DNA of 64,000 nt, taken from Pseudevernia furfuracea (Eukaryota; Ascomycota; Lecanoromycetes; Lecanorales; Parmeliaceae). Of this stretch, positions 10,194-22,343 are shown piece by piece. The stretch spans positions 806,001 through 870,000 of the forward strand of contig JAIUPT010000036.1 of NCBI GenBank assembly GCA_022315425.1, given 5' to 3'. Below the pieces are notes generated by a model. The model had not been told where the DNA came from. It was given only the letters and a program-made list of their open reading frames with translations, and ran no database searches. How positions within the stretch are numbered: the first letter of the stretch is position 1; each line of letters begins with the position of its first letter. A program made the position numbers and the translations under genes.

Positions 10194-13100
10194 CTAAGCC
10201 CAAACCATCTTCTTCAGAGAATGGCCCCACTGTTCCAACAATCCTGTACCTTTCCTTGCTTCATGTAAAGATACGATGTCTTTGTCCTCTATAAAGCCCG
10301 ATACAGCACTGCGACCAAGTGCCGCCCTCTGCACCTCATCACATATAAGATTCACCAGTTCTTTCTCGCTCATCGTGTTTCTCTCCTGGCCCTCGACACT
10401 AGCCAAACTTGAACGCGCAGAAAGAGCCTTGAATGCTAAGATCTTCAGGCCAGATACCTCCTCTTCATACATGCCTTGACTGGAAACACCCTCAACATCA
10501 GCCTCTTTGGCAACGACCAAGCCCACAGCGCTGCTCAATGACCTGGTATTTACCCGCGCAATGTCCTCTTTGCCCGGTCTGTACTTTATCATCATGCCAA
10601 AATTCCTAGATTCGTCGACCTGTGCCGCTGTCAATGTCGATGTTATGTATGTTCCTCGAATTATTCCCGTAACGCTTCGAAGATCGATCCTTTCGAAGGA
10701 GGATACCTTCTCAATGTTGAAGTCGAAGCTGACCCGGTATAACGCTACGTCTGTGATAAGGAGTACCGTTTCTTCAAACGGGAACGTTTTCACTGTATTT
10801 GGCTCGCGTGGGCTTAACAAAGTCCAGCCCCCAATAAAGTCTTCGCTTTGGTCCGCTATAACAATCTTGGAACTTGTTTCAATGGCATTTGCCCTCACTC
10901 TCTGCATCGAAAGTCCAGGATCCCCGCTCATCATGTCTGTCTCGAATTCCTCGAAGACCTGTGCATTCACATAACCAAGTAGGTAGTCTATTGCGGCCTG
11001 TGAAAAGTAATCTGATATTATGTTGTTGAAATATCTTGAGAGGGTGAGGCCAAGATCGTTGATAGCGCCACGATAATTACGCTGTCTGGTACGAGTGTAA
11101 TCTCCTTTGAGGGCTGCTGAGCTCGCATATTGGCGGGAAATCGAATCACCGTTATCGGCCCATAAGGTATTGCTAGCACATGTCGGAGTCAGCGTTCCCA
11201 TTTTGAGTTCAAAACTTGAGTAACAGGACATGTCGAGGAGCAAAAGGGGTGCTCAAACGGGCAATTTGATCCTGCAACAAGTCTCGTGACTCGTAAAACA
11301 GGCTCGAGCAGGAAGATATGACCCAGAAAAGTGCCTTACAACCACTGCGTGGTCACGTCTGTGCGAAGGTCAACTATAACACCTTCTTGTTGCAGCTGCT
11401 TTTCCAAAGCTCTTTGACCACATGCGCTCTGAACGACGTTCGTCCTATCAAGACAATCCATGCAATTGACCCTAAGTACACCAGATTGCCTTTGACGGAC
11501 AACGCCTCCAACCTCGACAGTCTCACCAAATGCATCAAGCCTCTCGTCAAGCGAATCCATGAGGAGGCTGACATTCTCAAATTTCATGCCCCGGCACACT
11601 GAATGGAAATCGAACCATTCAAAGTTAAGGTTCCGTCCAGCAACGCCGTCCTCTGCATTGACTTCTCGGGTATGCTCCTCGTATTTCCGACCAATCTCTG
11701 CTTCACCGCCATGCTTGTCCACCAGAAGCACAATTTGTACATCGCCATATCTACCAACAATGCTGGAGAAGTGCCGCTTAAATGCTTTATGATTTGTCTC
11801 CGACGAATGCTGCAAGAACGGTATAGGCTTGAAAGAATAGGGTGACTGCGAAAAGAACAAGGGGATGGAGCCACGAATCTGGGTAAACGAGTAAACCTTC
11901 TCGGAAGGCTCCCAAGACGCCTTGGATAATATTTGTTCCGTTTCCACACTGTTCGCTGTGTTCCCGCCGTCATCAACACCTCTACGAAGGTACCTAAGAC
12001 CCGGTCTATTTATAGATCGACGTGAGATGAGCGTTATCAAGAATTTTGAATCTTGTCGAACAGACTCGTCCTTCATATGGGCTTCAACGACACTATTGGT
12101 GCCTTCTGCGCGGACTGCAGCTTTTGGAGTCCTATCAACGGTAAAAGCCCGTTGACCAACGAAACCTTGCATCAAAGGCAATACAAAATTACTAAAATTT
12201 CTAGAATCAGCACGATTTCTAGCGGTTCTGATTCGTCGCTTAAAGCAATCCCAGGAGTCCTAGATCCACAATATGTCTTGCGGCTCGATTTTGGTTCTAA
12301 CTCTGGAAAAGAACACAGAAGATTGCTTACTGGTGTCCGCTCTCAATAAACGGTAGTGCTAGATGCCGGTTCCAAAAGTACTATAATAGATAGTTAGTCT
12401 GAGAAGCTCTTATTTTGATACAGGTGAGTCAATGACTGACCAATGGATCAACCGACTTGTGAAATGGTATCTCGGAGCCTTTACTGTCATTCGCACCCAG
12501 TCTTTGGGTGATGTCTAGTTCATAAGAAAAGAAGAAGCTTCGAGATCCTAATAACGTTCGCGTTGTTCGTAGAAGCTTGGGGAGCAGTGTATTGGTAACA
12601 TTTGCGGGTGGGTTGCCCAACATACCACTCTCGCGCGCTTGAGCTGGTATCTCGAGGTCGGATGTGCGGTCAGAGCTCTTTGCACCGTCAAGCGTGGTCG
12701 CTGGCGAAGGGATTTTGGATTGCGACTCGTTCAGAGCTGTCCCTTGACTGCTTGATGTTCCCGGCTTCTCCACGCCGCCAACAGACATCCCTTGTGCCCT
12801 TCGCTTCTCGGTGGTCCATCCTTTCTTCGAAAACCATCTCTCTGCAAATCGACCATATTGACCTTTTTTCCCAATAACGTCTTCTGCAACGCTGCTGGTG
12901 CTCGGTGCCGAACCTACTGGGTGTGGTGTCGAGGTGTCCTCTTTGGTCGACGAATCTGAGCTCACTGGTGATGCTTGTTCATCGTGTTCATGTTGGCTAG
13001 CCTCGACGTGAGTTTCATCGTCATCCGAAGTGTCGCTGTCTGGGGATGGGGCTCCATGTTGGCCGGACTTCTTCAGATTTTCCTTTGCCTGATCGATGGC

Positions 13101-13616
13101 TGTTATAGCATCAGATTGCGAAGATAGAGGTATCAACGCGACATCTGTAATGACGTAGATGGGGCAACCTCGTACTTGCGCCACTTCTTCGCGACGTAGG
13201 ATGCCAATGAGGTAAGAGACCGGAGCAACGGTGAGCAGTCCTACAAACGTAACAGAGTTAATAAGGCTCCCTCCCCTACTTGCATTGGAAGTTGACTACC
13301 AACAATGCCATGGAAGTCGGCAGATGACGAGGAGTCTGCAATTTTAGAGTACGGGAGAGACCTGCACAATTCGGATTTAGTATGGCTTCTTTGAACCCCA
13401 GAACTCAGGTTATAGAACAGCTTTGGCTCCAGAAACATAGCTGAGGACTCAGATGTGGTATCGATTCGGGGAAAGTTGCTCCGAAAAGTGCACTTACGAG
13501 AGTTCGTTCGCGGTGTACCTGATCTGTAGGCTTCGCTGGTTACGTTGACCTGGTGGATGTAGTATCAAGCCTTCAACCGCAGCAACAACCACCAACTTTT
13601 TTACAAGACCAGACAT
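10194..13616 (-). CDS. Sac-domain inositol polyphosphate phosphatase with hSac2 domain (INPP5F-like)
   Basis: Six exons on the minus strand: 13616-13498, 13361-13300, 13240-12441, 12380-12331, 12191-11340, 11172-10194 (953 aa). All junction phases agree. The family dephosphorylates membrane phosphoinositides. The N-terminus has the Sac start (HGIVG-LLTVAPVSYLIGIL, then RGCPIYVITDVALIPLSS). A low-complexity acidic insert of about 170 residues follows before the Sac fold resumes at RSFFFSYELDITQRLG, FWNRHLALPFIESGH and NFVLPLMQGFVGQRAFTVD. The catalytic CX5R loop is CMDCLDRT at about residues 587-594, intact. After TTQWF-NTLWADNGDSIS comes the hSac2 domain (FERIDLRSVTGIIRGTY). The acceptor of intron 1 is the least certain; three other AGs nearby are also in phase, and the one given has the best branch site (ACTAA). 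Donor GTCAGT of intron 3 is weaker than consensus. Confidence 0.86.
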
Positions 13617-14193
13617 AGCTATTTCATTATTGTGCAATAGCGGTATGATGGTATGTGAACAAATTACTCAGAGAGTTGTTCTTGCTGCTGACGGACGTCA
13701 CCTTTTCGGGTGATGATCCGATGTTTTGCCGGTAGGAGGTGCTCACCGTGTCACCTGAATCCTCTATCCTATACCTTACCTAAAACAGTAAGGCTTCGGT
13801 AAAATCTTTACCCGAAAGGGATAGCTCGGGTGTGGGAGCAGCGTCTGAGGACTGAGGCAATAAAACTCGAGCTGAAATACCTCATACTTTGTACCTGAGG
13901 ACAACCGTCAGATACGAGCAACGTGAAGTAGGCGTTGCAACATTCCTCGCTCGACCTATATGTACACAAATACTATATGATGCGCCAATATATGCTTGGG
14001 TATCCATGCCAGACATATGCAAATGTCCACGCGCTCCAACAGTGGGTTCTAGTGCAAGATCAATACGCCAACCAATGCATAGCCAGTGTTCCCGCTCGTC
14101 GAATTTTGACGGACGTTGAACCCATGGGGTCTTTCAGAGGCATGATGGAGGAGTAATGTTCCATGTGAACCAATACTACAAAATGCGCCTGTT
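13617..14193. promoter_or_regulatory. upstream region of the Sac-domain gene
   Basis: Lies between two minus-strand genes and must carry the promoter of the Sac-domain gene plus the 3' flank of the NIPA-type gene. No extra gene is supported. Confidence 0.5.
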
Positions 14194-15505
14194 TTATCGA
14201 TCATCCTCTCTAAGTCGATGGGTACCGTTACACTGTCCGTTCGTGCCATTCACACTTGAACGTCTCAATCCTTGATCTTCATCGCTATCCTCTGCGAGAT
14301 CCTCGAGGCCGAGCCCGACATTGTTCTCCTCGAACGAGTGCATCAATACCCCTCTTTCCCCTCTCGAGCCGAAGCCGGCACTTCCAGTGCTAGCTCGACC
14401 AGCATCGATGCTTCGACGTAGCTGCATACTTCTCCGAGTCTGCAGGCCTGTTATCCCATCCGTGGGAACTCCATCGGAGATGTGGCCATTAAGAAGCGTT
14501 TGACCGTCGGGATCCCCCCGTGATAGATTTAATAGGTAAACTCCCGTAAAGATCACCAAGAATCCGCTCAAGAGAGAAAGAGTATTCACCGCATCAGTTG
14601 TATTGAAACCCCGGAAGAGGATGAAAGAGGCAACCAATGTGAAAGTCGTAAAGGTAACATAGTATAGCGGATTGACACTGGGAAGCTATTAGCGTATTTC
14701 CGTTCGAGTTCTTTGGTTTAGAAACGTACATAGAAGTCGAAAATTGACTGAGAGCTTTGTTGAAATAATTCATCTGGGTCAATATGCAACATACAGTGAC
14801 GATTGCAAATGCGTAAGTCGATGGGTGGGTAAGTTGGTTATTCCCGTTCAAAGTCAGCTTCAAGGCGATACCGAAAGCCTTTACTGACATGACGGATACA
14901 GATCCAACGGTGGAACAGATTGAGATGAATATGAGAGGGTTTTTCTTTCCATGCTTTGGAGCGACCTTGTAGATCATAACACTGGAGAAAATGGCAACTG
15001 CAGCGCAATAGAGAAGAAAGCCTGCATGGACAAGGACCGTTAGCCCCCATAAACGCACGTTCTGAGAGAAGCCCGTACCTGGATGTATGGCATACTGCAA
15101 TATCTCATCCACTGTTTGGATTTCTTTATCCGGGGGTGCATGAAGCACTATGATCACAGACCCAATGAGACATAAGGCACATCCCAATTTCCCCAGCGTA
15201 CCCAAATCTTCTTTGAGAAAGTATGACCCCAGCACGGCCCCGATCAAAACGCTGAGCGCTCCCAGCGGTGTTACCAGTATGGCCGGCGCGAAAGCATATG
15301 CTGCGAAGTTGGCCACTTCGCCGAGTACCATGGTCACGATGCCCCCCCACCATGTAGGACTTTTCAAATATGCAAAGCCTTCTCCTTCAAATCCATGCCG
15401 CTCGCTTGCTTCCAGTAACCCTTTTTTGGTTATGACAAAGCTTGTCCCAATGGCCATTGTTGACAGTATGGCCAAAGCTAAGCCGACATATTTGTCCTCC
15501 ACCAT
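14194..15505 (-). CDS. NIPA-type magnesium transporter
   Basis: Three exons on the minus strand: 15505-15079, 15021-14730, 14677-14194 (400 aa). The NIPA family are multi-pass membrane proteins linked to Mg2+ uptake. Eight to nine hydrophobic segments are visible, starting VGLALAILSTMAIGTSFVIT and including GEVANFAAYAFAPAILVTPL and a conserved KKNPLIFISICSTVGSVSVM block; LTQMNYFNKALSQFSTS-IVNPLYYV is typical of the family. The first intron (15078-15022, 57 nt, GTACGG, branch GGCTAAC, GCAG) is a multiple of three and has no stop; leaving it in would add 19 residues, but removing it restores IHP-GFLLY. The second intron (14729-14678) has GTACGT and CCCAG. The C-terminal 120 residues are a hydrophilic, Ser/Gly/acidic tail, probably cytosolic. 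Start ATG at 15505. Confidence 0.9.
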
Positions 15506-16926
15506 CTTGGCCTGGCCGGGAGTTGGCCTACTCCAACGAGTCGAATTCAGTCGTTGCCAGCTTTTCTCGATCGGTTGTAATTGCCACGCAGCGCCAGCGC
15601 GGCAATCCGTCTGATGCCCTCGGTCAAGCCTTGCGCCGACACCTTACAGGGCACATGAAACGATGGACTTGGGGATCCGATCGGTTGACTCCTAGTCGAG
15701 GTACGAGAGCTTGGCAAGGGGGTTCGCAACAAGGTGGGGAAGAGTGGCTGGGAGGTGTTTTGGTTGCTTCGGCTAATTGGCTAGATATGATATAGTGAAT
15801 GAGCGCAGATGGATTGTCTCTTGGGATGGATCAATGAACAAAGAGTAGCAAACAGTGTTCAGTATTGGAAACGAAAAGGCTTTCTACATAAGGTAGAGAG
15901 TCCTACCCTACTCGTTACTTTACTCTATTTTAGGTGTTCACGATGCGGAGGCTAAATTTCAAAGCTGCCCGGCCCGCTACCTAGGGTACTAGGTACTTAG
16001 CGGTACCTTGGAATTTGCCTGCCGCCGTTCAGGAAACAGAGCAAAGAGTGTGAACTGCGAAGGAATGGGAATCAACCAAAAAGTGGCATGGCTCTGGACA
16101 AGGCAGAACGAAATCTTGCCATTGCTACAACGCTCTTCGTTTATCCGTATTTGTTAAGGGACCTTGTCGCTAAAGCACTCAAAGAGTCAGAAGCAAAGGA
16201 AGCACTGCCAATTTACTCCCTGACAATGTGCCAACAAGTAAAACAGTCATTTATGGTTCAAGTGGCCGTTATTGTGGAATCGCAGTCACAGCTATCATAG
16301 ATTTCTCCTTAGCGCCACCTGGCCACTTAGATGCAGCCAAGAAACGTAATTAGCAGCATCGCCATGTTAACAACAAATCCAGCCACCTCATGCGCAGATT
16401 CCAACCATGCATTGACGCCGAAAGACGACACCGACGCCGAGGACCTCGAAAGAATCTCCAGGAGAGGAGAGAAAATGAAATGTCAGCTAGCCATGCGATT
16501 CGCAGGCTCTCAAATGCCTCACAATCCATGCGAAACAATCCAGGGGTATCGCGTGTAAATGGAAAAAGGGGGGGGGATATAGTGAATGGGGAATCGGTGA
16601 AATGGCGGGTTTGTGAATGCCATTAACTTACCGCACCGACCTACCTTTACTCTTGAGGAATATGGGGCCACCAGAAACCTGCTAGGTGTAAGGTACGCAG
16701 ATTGAGCGAGCAGGGACGTGGTCTGTGGTTATGGACCATTTCGACGAGTGAAAGACCGCATAGCCATGCCAAAGCGCTAGGAAGGCTGTGATTTATATTC
16801 TGAGGGTGTTGTAGGTTTGAGGCTGATGGGTGGGAAAGGTCGCAATGGCCCGGTACTCGAAGGGCCACAGAAAGAGTCTTTGCGCACAGAACATAAGAGC
16901 CGTGACAGAATCAGAGCTTTCGAAAT
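15506..16926. other. intergenic, 1.4 kb
   Basis: Contains the promoter of the NIPA-type gene (minus strand) and the 3' flank of the acidic-protein gene ending at 16927. Noted: GTAC/CTAG-rich palindromic sequence near 15,978-16,010 and a G run near 16,567. Open frames at 16088-16300 (+) and 16350-16538 (-) show no domain or support and are not called. Confidence 0.5.
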
Positions 16927-19626
16927 TCACCCGGAGCGGACGCGTTTGGCACCTATTGAGAGCCGTTAGTTTATTGTACCGCTAATAACAAAGCCCAAAA
17001 GGATAATCTCTACCTTGGAGATCCTCTTCTAGTGCGTCGTCACCATCGTGAAAAGTTCGAGCTCGCTTGAGAGACCCCGGACTCGTCGCGACATTATACT
17101 CTGCTTTCGCTGGCTCATGGGGAAAGTGGATATCGTCTTCCTCGTCCTCATAGGTAATCTCATCATCGTCTTCTCGTGTTTGAGCAGACTCGTCGACGAA
17201 AAGCGAAGGTCGTGTGTTTACTCCCTGCGGGGGCTGAGGGACGTCGTCATTGTCCTCATTAGTACCGGCTTCTTCCAGGTCATTCTCCGCTTCTGAATCG
17301 TTTGCTTTCCCCTTGTCATCATCGCGGAAAATTCTCCCAGATCTACCAGACTCAGATTGAGATGGATGCGTCGAGAAGTGACCTTCAATCTCACTGCTGG
17401 AGATTGCGTCGGCTACAGGATACGCATCACCTTCAGTTTGATCTTCGTGGTCATGCATGTTGTCGTGCCGGTAAGATTCTGTGTCGTTCTCATACTGTGC
17501 GGAAGCTTCATGTTGCCGATCACTAGCATTAACTTTTGGCGGAAAATCTATTTCTTGCGAGATGCTGGCATTTTGGTCATTTTCTGATGCTTCCCCTTCT
17601 CTTCCGGAGAGACTCCGACCAATGTCATTCGACTCCTGGGATAGGACTTCCGCGAGGCTGGATTGTTTTTCTTCAGTCGGTACGCCAACGTCACCGGTGC
17701 CTTTCTCGTCCACAAAGTCATGAAAAGTCTCTTCGTCCGCCACGGCATTCTCCTGGCCATAATTAGAAGATGGGTGCTCCTGATTCTCTGCAATGATTGG
17801 CGCTTCAGGGACTGCGTAATCTTGGACTGCATTTACGTCAATAGCATCACCTTGTAAAGTAGAAGACGCGCTTGATGTGCCACCCTCTAGCTCTTCAACA
17901 TCTTCATAATCAATAAAATCCCCATCGTCCATGATAGATTCTTCCGCTGTCCGAAGTTCTGATTCACCGGCCAAAGGTGGTGCGGGTTCTAGGAATTCTG
18001 CAGCCTCACTGAAAAAATCATCACTAGTTCCTGCATCATGGGGGCTGGTGTCACTGCCAAGTTGAGGCTCTGTACGATCGTTTTCTTTGTGTGTAACGCC
18101 GGTGATGGGATACGACTGAGTCCCTTGGCCGGCAGAATCAGTCTCTAGCAGAAGGTTCTCTGAAGGCAGCGGGTTGCTATGCGAATCATGTTGATCCATG
18201 CTCTCCTCCGCTTCTCCTGGTTGTCGCTCGGATGAATAAGTCTCGTTACTCAATAGCACGACAGTATGGCTCGATGGGTCTATTTCTTCTTCAGTCCTGT
18301 GCTGCTGATCATTGTCGGTCTCTTGAGACGACTCGAGCTGGGAGAGCCCTTTCCCTTCGATTAGGGCACTCCGTAGGAGATCAAGACGACGAGAGAATCG
18401 ATTCCTAGAGGTAAGATCCATGTATAGGGGTGGGGGGTTCTCTAGTCCATCGTTTTGTTGCAGATGAACATAGAGGTCAATGACTTCCGAGAGCCTTGTA
18501 CTTGCGGATTCTATTGTAGACTATTCACATGAGCAACCAAACTATCTTTGTAGAGATGTCTTTGACTCACCTCGCTGATATGAAGATCCAAGTCATTAAT
18601 GTTGATCATCAATTCGTCTTGCTCGCTTAAGCTTCCTTTAAGAACGCCCCTACAGGCCTCGAGAAGATTTCCAATAGTGCTGTAAGCAAGCTGTTCGTCT
18701 GTTAACAAGAATGTCGCAGCATGATCTCCAGTTTGATCTACGGGAGGAAATAAGAACATTTCGTCCCCTTGGTAGTCCAACACGACAGGATGTAGGTGAG
18801 CAGGACCGTTGAAAGAGTCTTCCTCTTGAGTTTGAGATCCTTCGACGTTCAACTGAGCCACGATTTGTTGATCTACTGAGGTTGGCAGAAATTTCTCATT
18901 CACCTGCTCAAGCTTGGCCCCTGGAGCGATGAGACCCTCGACACCAGAGTATACAGAAGTTTGGTTCGCCGCACCGTGATCAACTATCGCTTCTTTGCTG
19001 ATCTCGAAATCGTACCCATCAGAAGTCTCTCGGGTTGCTACCTTGGCAACATCGTAACGAGGATTCACCAGTCCCGTCTGTTTATTTGGAAGGACCTTCT
19101 CGATGACACCAGATTCTGTTTCAGGCGTGATCGGGTGTTCGTGGTGCTTTCGTTCGCCGTCACCTTGTTCTTGGTAATCTTGCTCGTGGTTCTGGTCCCC
19201 AATGGATTCTTCATAATTGGCAAATAGCCTCTCAGATTGCTCATTCGGATGATCTATGTTAGGCTCGACGATTGTATCCTCATCCGGGTCAGGCGCAGTG
19301 TATTCCGCGTCCTCAATGTCTTCGTCGCGTACAGAAGATCTTTCATTAACCTGCCCTTGCGCATAGCTATCATCGGCCATCTCGTCGTCATTTGCGGCAT
19401 GAGATTCCTGTCCGTCTACGGATATTGAATCCGCTAGAGCGTCCATATCTTCTTCACCCATGTATTCATCTTCCCCATCCTGGGGAATTTCGCCGGTGAG
19501 GTCAAAATCAATTTCAATATCGTCACCGCCTCCAGCACGCTGATCCACATCTGATGTGAGTTCCATTTGGTCCTCGATAACTGGCGCTTGGAAGTGCGGG
19601 GCAAATTGCATTTGCAACGTTGTCAT
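16927..19626 (-). CDS. long acidic protein of unknown function, 862 aa
   Basis: Three exons on the minus strand: 19626-18571, 18520-17014, 16952-16927. Introns are 50 and 61 nt, both GT-AG; the second has a clear AACTAAC branch. The last exon adds only AKRVRSG, giving a basic, nuclear-signal-like end after a very acidic body (KRARTFHDGDDALEEDLQG just before). Asp/Glu/Ser/Gln-rich stretches fill most of the protein, which looks largely disordered. The best ordered segment spans exon 1 into exon 2: IGNLLEACRGVLKGSL, NDLDLHISE-STIESASTRL, SEVIDLYVHLQQNDGLENPP, then LDLLRSALIEGKGLSQ. I believe this central block is conserved in filamentous ascomycetes but know no function for it. It is not a known enzyme. 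The first exon starts at an ATG after intergenic sequence shared with RET2. Confidence 0.8.
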
Positions 19627-20590
19627 GGTTGAGGAATGCCAGGAGACGTTGTTCTGTTCATGTTATTTGTGCTTGAAGTAAGAGTGTAAGAAAGGAGTGT
19701 TGTATGCGGTAACTTCTGTCGGTCTTTTTACTGCGCTTCAGGAAAGTGTTAAATGCTTAATTGCTGCCGCGTCCGAATAATGAGTCACGGGTTTTATGTG
19801 AAGAGGAAGGTGAGTTTCGATGAGGTAAATGAAGTCTCTCACCGTCGAATATGCCAAGTGCGACAGGCCGATCGCTGCCGTAGTGTTGTCGTCTGGGGAG
19901 GAACGGTACAGCGCGTATAGGAGTGTAGTTAGGCAGGGTGGTTTGGACTTTGGAGAGGCAAAGAAAGAGACTCAAAACGCTAGAGATACGAAAATGGCTT
20001 AGGGCGTCCGTCCTATTGCTATCAATACGAGTCACACTAGTGCTTCTAATTCTCTTACCAGAGCACATAATTACTTACTTACGGATACTTACATACATAA
20101 AGTCCTATTTACAAGTAAGTAAAAAACCATTTTTTACCAATTTACAGCACGCTAAGCCCGATACGATACTAGGATTATAATCTGTTCTGATTGATCTATC
20201 CGTGAGATCTCTAAGGTGTTTTTAAGACTACATGAGATCATCAATATATTAGTTCTAGTCAAATCATGGCGATGTTGTTATTGACTATATATTTGAGTGG
20301 CAGCGTACTATAAATAGTGTAGTGTTGATGTAAGCGAGCCTTGGCTGTGGTAATTACCAATTGATAATTACCTAAGTAAATATGGTGTTTATACTTACAG
20401 ATTAATACTTACAAAATACTAAAAGCACTGAGTCACAGTGAAAGTGCATTGAAAGTTTCACTTCTCAAAAATACGCCACAGCTTGAAGGCAAGCTGCGGT
20501 CCCGACATTGCTCTCTCTTGTTAGGAAGTTGCTAAAGGCCATGTGTTCTTATTCTTGATATCAAACTTATACCCATTAGATCGTGCAAAT
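19627..20590. promoter_or_regulatory. divergent promoter region, acidic-protein gene / RET2
   Basis: About 960 bases between two start codons that point away from each other. An AT-rich patch (about 20,060-20,420) has TTACTTACTT near 20,070 and AAGTAAGTAA near 20,114 as a small inverted repeat, plus several further TTAC/GTAA motifs. No core promoter was assigned with confidence. Confidence 0.5.
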
Positions 20591-22343
20591 ATGGTGAGTT
20601 CCTTGTCCACACCTTTCTCGCTCAGAGTGCTAAATGATCTTAGGTGGTGCTTGCGGCTTCCATTTGTACGCGGGGAGGTAAGGCGGTATTGTCGCGCCAA
20701 TTCCGTGAAGTAGCACGCTCAAGGATTGAGGGATTACTGGCATCCTTCCCAAAGCTCGCCGATTCTGGCACGCAGCATACTACCGTGGAACAGGACAACG
20801 TTCGCTATGTCTATCAGCCACTCGACGAACTTTACATGGTTCTCATCACCAATCGGCAATCCAACATCTTGCAGGACATCGACTCTTTGCACCTTTTTGC
20901 CCAGGTTGTGACGAGTATCTGTAAAAGCTTGGACGAGAGGGAAATCCTTCGAAATGCCTACGAGTTGCTCAGCGCCTTCGATGAACTTGTTACTTTAGGC
21001 TACCGGGAGAACCTGTCCTTGAGCCAGATAAAGACGTTTCTTGAAATGGAAAGTCATGAAGAGAGGATACAAGAGATCATATCGAGGGTACGTCTTAGTT
21101 CTGAATTACTTTCATATCATATTAGCTGACCAAGTCTCAGAATAAGGAGCTCGAAGCTACGGAAGAGCGCAAGCGAAAAGCGAAGCAGCTCGAACTTCAA
21201 CGGAAGGAGATGTCACGCAGTGGACGCTCCGCTACTCCTCGAGCACCGTCGTATCCAACCTACACTCCCCCTCCTCGACCCGCCGGCCTAAGCACTTATG
21301 ATAGCTACGAGGCCGAAAAGAGCAAGTCTTTCAAGTTGGTCCACCTATGTGAACGACATACAATTGAAGCTAACGACGTTGCAGAGCGTCTGCTCCCAAA
21401 GGTAAAGGCATGCAGTTGGGTAAGAAATCGAAGACCACAGACATGTTCGAGCGAGTGAGAGGAGATCTCGGCACACAAGTTGAAGAGTCAGCACCCTTGG
21501 TGTCGAACTCACAGCCCATTACAGCAGCGGAAAAAGCGCCCTCTGCACGTGTCTCTTCATCAGCAGATCGCGATGCCATCCATGCAACTGTTGACGAGAA
21601 GATATCTGCTAAATTATCAAGAGACGGAATCCTCAAGTCTCTAAGCGTCAAAGGAGACCTGCAATTGCGCATTTCTGATCCGGCTCTTACAAAGGTCAAG
21701 CTTGATCTGGTTGCCAATGCTACTCACGGCGCACAATTCAAAACCCATCCCAATGTAGACAAAGGGCAATTCAACACCTCGAAGGTCATTCAACTCAAAG
21801 ATACCTCAAAGGGATTTCCGGCCAACAACTCAGTTGGTGTCTTGCGATGGAGCGTGACAGCTCCAGCTGATACTAGCGGCGTCCTACCGATTACCTTTAC
21901 CGTATGGGTTAACAAGGGCTCAGATGAGTCCTTTACAATCACAGTTGAATACGAAATGACTGGATCCGATAGTCTGCATGATGTTGTCGTGACCATTCCG
22001 TACAGCACCAGTGAACCAGCTATATCTAGCTTCGATGCTGTGTACGAAGTCTCGGGTGATAGTCTGGAATGGACGATTGGTACAGTGGACGAGTCCAACA
22101 CAACCGGAGCCTTCGAATTTGAGGCCCAAGCAGAAGATGAGGCCGAATTCTTCCCAATGAGCGTGCGCTTTTCGAAGAGCAAACCATTCGTGGACGTTGA
22201 CGTAGGTACTACTCCATTGCAGTCGATATAAAATACTGACATGGTCAAAACAGGTCACTTCGGTAACACTAATAGAGATGGAGCAAGACATGTCCTTTAC
22301 GAAAGACGTCAAATCTGTTGGAGATTCCTATTTGATAGAGTAA
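20591..22343 (+). CDS. RET2: coatomer subunit delta (delta-COP)
   Basis: Five exons: 20591-20593, 20644-21087, 21141-21334, 21385-22201, 22254-22343 (515 aa). Delta-COP is part of the COPI coat for Golgi-to-ER and intra-Golgi transport. The first exon is just the ATG, followed by GTGAGT; the second begins VVLAASICTRGGKAVLSRQF, the family N-terminus, so the join is strongly supported. Domains: longin-like domain (about residues 1-140), a charged coiled linker (NKELEATEERKRKAKQLELQ), a Pro/Ser linker, the conserved KGKGMQLGKKSKTTDMFERV, then the mu-homology domain to the end (SVTLIEMEQDMSFTKDVKSV). The donor of intron 3 (GTTGGT at 21335) is non-consensus but is the only one in phase that restores SFK-ASAPKGKG. 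Other introns are standard, with branch sites GCTAAC and ACTGAC. Confidence 0.93.

Noticed and set aside
10507..12349. Several plus-strand frames of 90-155 codons
   Set aside because: All are antisense to exons of the Sac/hSac2 gene, whose catalytic motif is on the minus strand.
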